Program-made: the position numbers and the translations under genes
In this document: positions 57,936 to 64,000 of the stretch, one piece after another
Numbering within the stretch: position 1 is the first letter of the stretch
Layout of the letters: each line of letters begins with the position of its first letter
Assembly (NCBI GenBank): GCA_026214975.1
Contig: CM047815.1
Span: 78,149,299-78,213,298 of the forward strand
Direction of reading: 5' to 3'
Length of the DNA stretch: 64,000 nt
Origin: Gentiana macrophylla
Lineage: Eukaryota > Streptophyta > Magnoliopsida > Gentianales > Gentianaceae
Notes under the pieces: model-generated
Databases searched by the model: none
What the model saw: the letters and a program-made list of their open reading frames with translations, nothing else
Told to the model about the DNA's origin: nothing

Positions 57936-58448
57936 GAATAACGATGGGAGTTAGGTTAGCCCCAGAGTATTAGATGATCCTTTGGTTTTGTTTATAACAG
58001 GGAGGTACTCTTGTTGTCAGAACAGATTTCACATATATATATATATATATATTATTTTTTTTAATTTATTTTTCAGTTTTTGCATCAACATTGTTGTTGC
58101 AAATAGTCCATAATATTCGAAATCAAATTGTCCATGTCAGCATTATTTGAGTCAACAGAGTTGTTGCAAAAGTTATTCCACATCAGCAGTATTTGAATCA
58201 ACATCTTTTGTCACAAAAACCTTTGCCACGTAAGCAAATGGTACCGAACCCTGAATAACACTTTTTGAGACAACATGTTGTTGCAAATGTATTTGCGTCA
58301 ACATGTTGACGCCAAAACTTCTTTTGGTACGGAGTTTTTGAGACAACCCGTTTGCGTCAACATGTTGTCGCTAACACATTATTTGCGACAACATGTGGCT
58401 TTTTGCGTCAACAATTTGTTGACCCAAAAAGGGGAAATTCTAGTAGTG

Positions 58449-60008
58449 TTTTCCCCTCTCCCCTTGGCCGAAAATTATTTCTTCCTCTCTCTAAGAGATG
58501 AAGTCGAATTTTTATGTGTGTGTTTTAGATTTTATAAGCCTCTTTATATGAGAAAGAATCATTTGTTCTCCGCCGTTTTATTTTGCAAATAAAATAAATC
58601 CAATAAATAAAAGATAATCCTTAATATTCTAGAACAAATCTTGAATAATATTTATCTTTATTTCTTACCATAAATATTTATTCAATAAATATTTTGTATA
58701 CATGTCTTATTAATACACAAGAAAACAATTTCTTGTTTCCTAAAAACATGCATTGGCCGAAAAATACTTATTGACCTAGTCAATATTATTTTTGGTCACA
58801 ACACTAATTTTGCCAAGATTATGAAAAAAAGTCTTTTTCACATATTTAATTATTTAACCCAACTAATTTAATAGTCCATTAAACAATTAATTCACATATC
58901 GTTTTAATTAAATTCTAACAAGAACTAAATTAATATTATTAGGATTCGACGTCCGAGAATATTTATGCTTATATTGGAGATGCGTCGCTTAAATAATGAC
59001 TAATAATCACGGCTCCGATAAATCAAATAAATAATTATCTTACGAATGAATAATTATATTCGATAAATCAATCACAGGAATATGCCACCATAATCCCGTG
59101 ATCGCACTCTCCGATTATGAGATTATATTTATCTCCTCACGAGAATGATAATAAGCGTCATTGATATAATCATTACATATGGATTAATCCTCCATAAACC
59201 TGTTCATTCTAAATCGGGAAGTTACCGTTAACCTTTTTCGAACCTCTTATCCTTATTTACCATTAACCCCTAGTGATCAATTAATTCATACAACTCACCT
59301 GGTAGCTAATCGGTGTAATATGAACTCCATGGATCGATCGGTTTCTTAGGATTAACAAATAAAGGAATCGTCTATCTACTTCCGAAATGGAAGGAATGGA
59401 TTCCGTATCTGTGATAACACGGACTACTCACTCAATCCAAAGACAATGCCAAGATGGGGTAATTCGGATCGCGGACTCGGTGTAATCCTTAACCGTCAAG
59501 TCAAACCTCATAATCGATTCAAAGCAGTTGACCGTGATCACCTCGGGATTAAGATATATCCATAAATATGATCATCGATTGATTCGATAAGACTTCTCGA
59601 TTACGGAATTATATCGTGAACTCTAATCAAATCGGTCTAAATTTCTATATGATATATCTATCATATATAAATGCCCCACTAGGTTCTCTTAACCGAAAGT
59701 CGGATAAGACAATCACACATATTGTGTTCTCGGCGCATTCATAGCACGTTAAAGAGAGACCCGATACTCGATTAACTTCACTACGGGCTAATTGTATTTT
59801 AAGTACATCTTCACTAACTCAATCCTCCCGTGTATATCCCATATATTGAGTTAAGTGATTACATAAACGATATACTTTAGGGTTTTATGTAGTGTAAATA
59901 CTATTGTCACATCGCTGAATATGAGAATAATAAATATGAATAATAATATCATTTCATTTATTAAATAAAACAATTACAAAAATTATCTTTCGGGCATTAC
60001 ACCTAACA
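58449..60008 (-). repeat. Copia LTR segment 1
   Basis: On the minus strand it starts TGTTAGGTGTAATGCCCGAA at 60008, the terminal TG of a long copia LTR. It runs to the CACTA right end at 58449. The phrase CTCATATAAAGAGGC gives a TATA-like box near 58555. There is no coding potential. GTTGT (60009-60013) would be the flanking target duplication on this side, but its partner was not found. Confidence 0.75.
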
Positions 60009-60035
60009 GTTGTGCTATTGATATAACCATGCACA

Positions 60036-60194
60036 TAGTGGCGGAGCTATATACAACCAAGGGGACAATTGCCCCCTTGATCCGGAAAATTACATTAATA
60101 TATGTACAAAGCATATCGTTTGCCCCCCTTAAATTTTTTATTTGCCTTTAAAAAATTTATTGCCCCCTTACCCGAGATCCTGCGTCCGCCCCTG
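60036..60194. mobile_element. Short hAT-type MITE (159 bp)
   Basis: A perfect 8-bp direct repeat CATGCACA flanks it at 60028-60035 and 60195-60202. Its ends are TAGTGGCGGAGC and, on the other strand, CAGGGGCGGACGC. Runs of GGGGACAATTG / CAATTGCCCCC-type sequence inside are inverted. The ends and duplication length fit hAT. It lies 27 bp outside the terminal TG of the copia LTR. Confidence 0.85.
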
Positions 60195-60463
60195 CATGCA
60201 CACCTTGAATTAGCGAAGATATGGCAAAATTTGAGCATGCCATAGATTATACTTCTGGCATGTTAATTTGGTGATGTGAATAGGAGAAGGAGGGCTGGAA
60301 ATGGGATATATAAGAGGAGGAAGAAGTGGCAGTGGCGGTTTGGTAGAGAGAGGTGTTGGTGGAGGATTTGTGTATCAGACCTGGCAATGGAGAAATAGGG
60401 TTTTAGAGGGGAAAAAAGAGGGTAGGACAAAGAAGAAGAAGTGTCGACGTGATGGGAGGGATG

Positions 60464-60655
60464 AGATACATGACGACTCAAGCACCATGTTAAACAAGTT
60501 GTAAAACTGATTTTCCATCGTTGTAAATTGTAAAACATAGTTTGGCTTTAGAGCCTTACATAACTTGGAGAACAAGAAGTAATGAATTAACATGTAAGCA
60601 TAACGAGAGATATAACCATTTATGTGTGACATGTATATAAATGAATTGAAATAAC
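60464..60655. repeat. Dispersed repeat, copy 2
   Basis: Copy of 51496-51836 with two internal deletions. No poly(A) tail or target duplication is visible around it. Confidence 0.7.
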
Positions 60656-60977
60656 TGTGTCAAGATTTTATGGTGTTTCTGGACCAAGTAATTGGATCAT
60701 TATATCATCAATTTAAAATAACATGATTGGTGGTTGATTTTTAAACACAGGGGACTAAAAATATTCCTTCAATTCTGTTGATTTGGACCACCAACTGGGA
60801 TTTGGTCCAGGACCATAATAAAATTTGTGGAGTGATTTAGTTTGATAGAATTGGTGAATAACAATGATTTTTGTCATTGAGAAAACACAAACCAATATGG
60901 TGTTTATATAGGGAGCCACAAGGGCTATAACCGGAAATACAAAAATAAATGTAAACTATCGCCTAATACTCCCTCGT

Positions 60978-62498
60978 CGACGTGGCGCCGTATTTGGCGA
61001 AGGCCAAGCTTGGAAATGAAGGACGAAAAAGATAACCGTGGCAAGGGCTTGGTGAGAACATCAGCCAACTGATCAGCAGCAGCCACACGAGCAACACGAA
61101 CAAGGCCTCGCTCAACATGCTCACGAATGAAGTGATAATCAATAGCTACATACTTCATGCGTGAGTGAAACACTGGATTGGCTCTTAGGCGAATAACACC
61201 TAAATTATCACAAAAAATCACTGGTGTAGAACGAACCGAAAAACCGAGATCCCCAAGCAGATAGGTCAGCCAAGCAATTTCCGCCAGATGTCGTCAAAGA
61301 ACACATCTCGTATTCACCGTGGAAGAGAGAGATCGAGGTTTGCTTTGGAGCTCCAAGAAATCGCATTCTCGCCAAGAAGGCTATATAACCAGAAGTAGAA
61401 GTATAGCCAGGCATGTACTCAGAAGTTGCTGAAGCATGATAACCACCTTCCTTATTGCCCGCCCAATCGGAATCAGAAAAGGCATGCAGAGCCAAAGGCG
61501 AATCCTGATATAACTGTAGACCGATAGTGGAGGTGCCAGACAGGTAACGCAACACATGCTTGACTAACATCCAATGGTACTTTCGGTGTGCATGCATGAA
61601 TCGAAGCTAGCATGTTAACAAATGAATCGAATATCAACACGTGTAGAGCATAAATCTGTAAAGCCCCAAAAATCGCGATATTGAGTAGGATTAGAAAAAC
61701 GGAGAGACAATGGGATCACTGAAAAAGCATCACAGCATGGGGTGGAAACTTGACCTTGGAGTCCTCCATATGAGCCTTAGACAAAGAACTCACGAGTGTA
61801 CCGGTTTGCGTGAGTAGCATGCCCATAGCGAGAACGAGTGACCTCAACACCCAAGAAACATGATAAGAGACCCGGATCCTTAATAGAGAACCCAGAGCAA
61901 GGCCGATCAATGATGTTACTGAACCCGCTCAACAGAGCTACTCAGAATAATGATGTCATCGACATATACTAAGAGCATAGTAATCTTGGTAGACGCTTGA
62001 CAAACAAACAAAGCGATGGATCACCCATGTAATTAACAAAACCCATAGTAAGAACAAAAGTTTTAAGCTCATGGTACTGTGCACGAGGTGCCCGCTAAGG
62101 CCATAAATCGCTTTGCGAAGTTTACATACAAACGTGGGTTTTGTAGCATCCTCAAACCCAGGCGGTTGACTCATATAGACTTCTTCAGATAGTGTCCCCT
62201 GCAGGAAGGCGTTATTGACATCAAGTTGGCGAAGGCACCAACCCAAGGAAACCGCAATACTAAGAACAAGACGAATCGTGGCAGGCTTAACAACGGGACT
62301 AAAGGTCTCAAAATAATCCAAACCAGGGCGTTGTGTAAACCCTTTGGCAACTAACCGAGCCTTGTACTTATCAATCGAGCCATCCGGTTTCCGCTTAATT
62401 CTGAAAACCCACTTGCAGCCAACAATATTCAAATCCGAAGAGGGTGGAACTAGGGACCAGGTATCATTGCGAAGAAGTGCACTATATTCGTCAGACAT
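60978..62498 (-). pseudogene. Copia RT-RNase H, frameshifted
   Basis: RT (62498-61956) reads [20 protein letters not shown], then [20 protein letters not shown] and [20 protein letters not shown] and PPGFED, the N-terminal RVT_2 signature. The frame breaks after KAIYGL, just before the catalytic YVDD. YVDD survives out of frame near 61965, where codons for VDDIII can be read. LGVEVTRSRYG and a GTLV..SLSKAHMED segment follow. RNase H continues with HVLRYLSGTSTIGLQLYQDS and FSDSDWAGNKEGG (61597-61430), then CDNLGVIRLRANPVFHSRMK and ADQLADVLTKPLPR (61221-60980). Several frameshifts make it inactive. Confidence 0.88.
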
Positions 62499-62590
62499 CG
62501 CTACACCCCCTGCGTATACTGCATTCCCTGCCTATCATCACCCACCCCATGCCAGTTTCGGCCCCTACCCCTTTTGTTAGAGATCGGTAT

Positions 62591-62602
62591 GCTCTGATAC
62601 CA
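62591..62602 (-). other. Copia primer-binding site (tRNA-iMet)
   Basis: TGGTATCAGAGC on the minus strand, next to the terminal ...CTATCA of the 5' LTR. This is the classic copia site complementary to the 3' end of initiator tRNA-Met. Confidence 0.95.
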
Positions 62603-62734
62603 TGATAGAATTGGTGAATAACAATGATTTTTGTCATTGAGAAAACACAACCAATACATGGTGTTTATATAAGGAGCCACAAGGGCTATAACCGGAAATA
62701 CAAAAATAAATGTAAACTATCGTTTAATATAGTT

Positions 62735-63390
62735 CTTTCGGGATTATATAATCAGAAAGAGAAGAAAAATCCTTTCCCTTTATTTTGACTGTCTGCACAA
62801 TGACTTAGAGTCGAAGGAATGGGAGATTGTCACAAGTTTGCAAAGCATACTAAAGTAGTATTGGTTGTGGGATTTTATTTATTTATTTATCATTTTTTAA
62901 AGTAAAATTGTGGAGGTTTCTAAGAAGTGGACGGTTGTGGTCAGAAAAACGAACGAGGAAAAAAAGTGTATTGTTTATGACACCACAACCGATTCATTCT
63001 GACATTACAATTCAAAGAAAAAATTGAATTTTGGGTGAAATTCGCTTTCGATTTTTTTAGTGTCGAGTTTTGTACATAAATTCGGATCGAATTTCATTGT
63101 GGTGTCTATAAATAAATCGGATATGGTGGTGAACAAAAAAGAAAAGGAAAAAAGAAAAAGAAGAAGAACAAATCCAAAATGCAAAAGCTATAGCACCAAG
63201 GCTAATGCACCGGTATAGTTCTCTAAACGCATGCGGAAATTTTCCAACCAAAACTTAGTTTCCTTTTCAAAAGTTTGCATTACAAACCACAATAATTATC
63301 AGAGAAAGTAGAAACGTGAAGAATCCTTTTTTTTAAATTATTGTTACAACTTTTTGTTAAGAAATAATTATAATTCTATGCAAAACTTGG
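62735..63390. other. Upstream intergenic region of the DUF4408 gene
   Basis: No gene is seen. It is AT-rich, with a purine-rich segment around 63130-63175, and probably forms the distal promoter of the downstream gene. Confidence 0.5.
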
Positions 63391-63391
63391 C

Positions 63392-63401
63392 CTATATATA
63401 A
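63392..63401 (+). promoter_or_regulatory. TATA box of the DUF4408-type gene
   Basis: CTATATATAA lies about 130 bp before the start codon in a position suited to a core promoter. The sequence between it and the ATG has no upstream ATG-initiated long frame. Confidence 0.6.
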
Positions 63402-63523
63402 TATATCTTCTCCAAGGGTCAGACAATCATAAATAATTCTTAAGGGATATTAATCATTCCCTATAGATATCATCTAGTCTGGTATATACCTTCAAATTAA
63501 TTCAAGACTATATATTATTAGAC

Positions 63524-64000
63524 ATGGATTCAATCAAAATACAGAAGCAACAAGCCATGAGAAACTACAAGATCAAGGCTCAAATTTTCTGCGTAAAAAT
63601 CGCGGTTTACTCGCTAGCAGCTTTGATTTCATCTCTATTTTATCTGTGCATCTTTTGTTTCCCCACAATGAAGCACTTTGTCTCCATGTATCTCCCAACT
63701 ATCTATTCTTTATTCTTCAGCTCAAAATTCATATTCATACTAGCAAATCTCATAGTTGTCATCCTCATTGGAGACTCTATACTCAAATCAGATAATTCCG
63801 TCTCACCCCCTACAGATGAGTTTTACCATGAGTATATCGCGAAAAACCGAGGCCTCAATCACATGAAAAAACAACGCCCTCTTTCTTTGTTGTCAAGTAA
63901 TGACGTTAGTAAGGCGCAGGATCAAGTCCTGCGCCCTCTGAAAACTGTCAAATCATGCAGCATGATATGCCATGATGTGACAAATCTTAAAAAGTCCATG
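63524..64000 (+). CDS. DUF4408-type small membrane protein, 5' part
   Basis: ATG at 63524 opens a frame that runs 159 codons to the window edge without a stop. The N-terminus is MDSIKIQKQQAMRNYKIKAQ. A hydrophobic helix follows (about residues 22-46, VYSLAALISSLFYLCIFCF), then a second (about residues 55-87) containing SKFIFILANLIVVILIGDSI. The motif F-x-x-x-N-x-I-V-V-x-L-I-G-[DE]-S is characteristic of the plant DUF4408 N-terminal domain, often joined to a C-terminal DUF761. After it comes a polar region with DEFYHEYI. The function of the family is not established; a role at membranes is inferred from the two helices. The codon frame is clean, unlike everything else here. The C-terminus, where DUF761 would be, lies outside the window. 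Confidence 0.8.
   Translation, partial: MDSIKIQKQQAMRNYKIKAQIFCVKIAVYSLAALISSLFYLCIFCFPTMKHFVSMYLPTIYSLFFSSKFIFILANLIVVILIGDSILKSDNSVSPPTDEFYHEYIAKNRGLNHMKKQRPLSLLSSNDVSKAQDQVLRPLKTVKSCSMICHDVTNLKKSM

Larger units (their letters stand above)
54803..58448. mobile_element. CACTA-type transposon carrying gene fragments, left end lost
   Basis: The right terminus is GGGGAAATTCTAGTAGTG, whose complement begins CACTACTAGAA, a standard plant CACTA end. Next to it (58075-58440) and at the left (54803-55110) lie many subterminal repeats of the types TTTGCGTCAACA..TGTTG and GAGACAACATGTTG in both orientations, as expected for CACTA ends. The left CACTA terminus itself is absent: sequence passes directly from copia LTR to a subterminal repeat (AAGCCACAAAAGC). 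No transposase was recognised. The interior holds exon-like fragments of host genes, including a PIP5K gene. Confidence 0.85.
60843..62729 (-). mobile_element. Compact Ty1/Copia deletion derivative with intact ends
   Basis: A 5-bp target duplication TAGTT flanks it at 60838-60842 and 62730-62734. The LTRs are 60843-60968 and 62603-62729 (about 126 bp each) and nearly identical. On the minus strand the order is 5' LTR (62729-62603), a TGGTATCAGAGC primer-binding site for initiator tRNA-Met (62602-62591), a very short leader, RT, RNase H, a GAGGGAG polypurine tract (60976-60970) and the 3' LTR. Gag, protease and integrase are absent: the RT start lies only about 100 bp from the PBS. It could move only with proteins supplied by a complete relative. 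Confidence 0.92.

Overview
The window is plant nuclear DNA, most likely from a eudicot and possibly an asterid. The evidence is spliced genes with GT/AG introns, plant-only families (a CXIP4-like zinc-knuckle gene, a neomenthol/salutaridine-type SDR, a DUF4408 membrane protein), and Ty3/Gypsy Athila-type, Ty1/Copia, LINE, hAT, Mutator-type and CACTA elements. There is no bacterial-style gene organisation. A run of exactly 100 N (14568-14667) is an assembly gap.

Region 1 (1-14567) is AT-rich and gene-poor. It holds a short hAT-type element with perfect 8-bp target duplications (121-636), an insert with a poly(A) tail in antisense (2167-3279), a decayed CXIP4-like gene (4429-5570), a decayed SDR gene on the minus strand (10925-13533), a region of degenerate repeats rich in CGTCA/TGACG (9350-10510) and a tandem repeat next to the gap (13795-14330).

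Region 2 (14668-48993) is a head-to-tail array of one Athila-like Ty3/Gypsy retroelement family. Its order is partial internal A - LTR - internal B - LTR - internal C - LTR. Each LTR is about 1.55 kb and runs TGTTGAGG...CCGTAACA. Each LTR that starts a unit is followed by a primer-binding site matching tRNA-Asp. A full internal unit reads PBS, leader, gag, protease, reverse transcriptase, RNase H, integrase, an unknown stretch, then a separate downstream ORF with a 'putative plant transposon protein' (Transposase_32-like) signature, then a polypurine tract. All coding frames are broken by small indels at positions that differ between copies. A short GC-rich motif (GGGCGCCCGTC and variants) recurs about eight times in each of three places per unit: inside the LTR just upstream of the TATA box, in the leader between PBS and gag, and upstream of a second TATA-like box ahead of the downstream ORF.

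Region 3 (48994-63390) is a mosaic of mobile DNA. It contains a Mutator-type MITE (50894-51071), a LINE fragment on the minus strand (51907-53380), a copia gag/LTR fragment (53950-54802), and a CACTA-type element (54803-58448) carrying intron-containing pieces of a phosphatidylinositol-4-phosphate 5-kinase gene. These are followed by a second copia LTR segment (58449-60008), a 159-bp hAT-type element (60036-60194), and a 1.9-kb copia deletion derivative with intact ends (60843-62729).

Region 4 (63391-64000) holds the only gene that looks intact, the 5' part of a small DUF4408-type membrane protein gene with a good TATA box. It is cut by the window edge.
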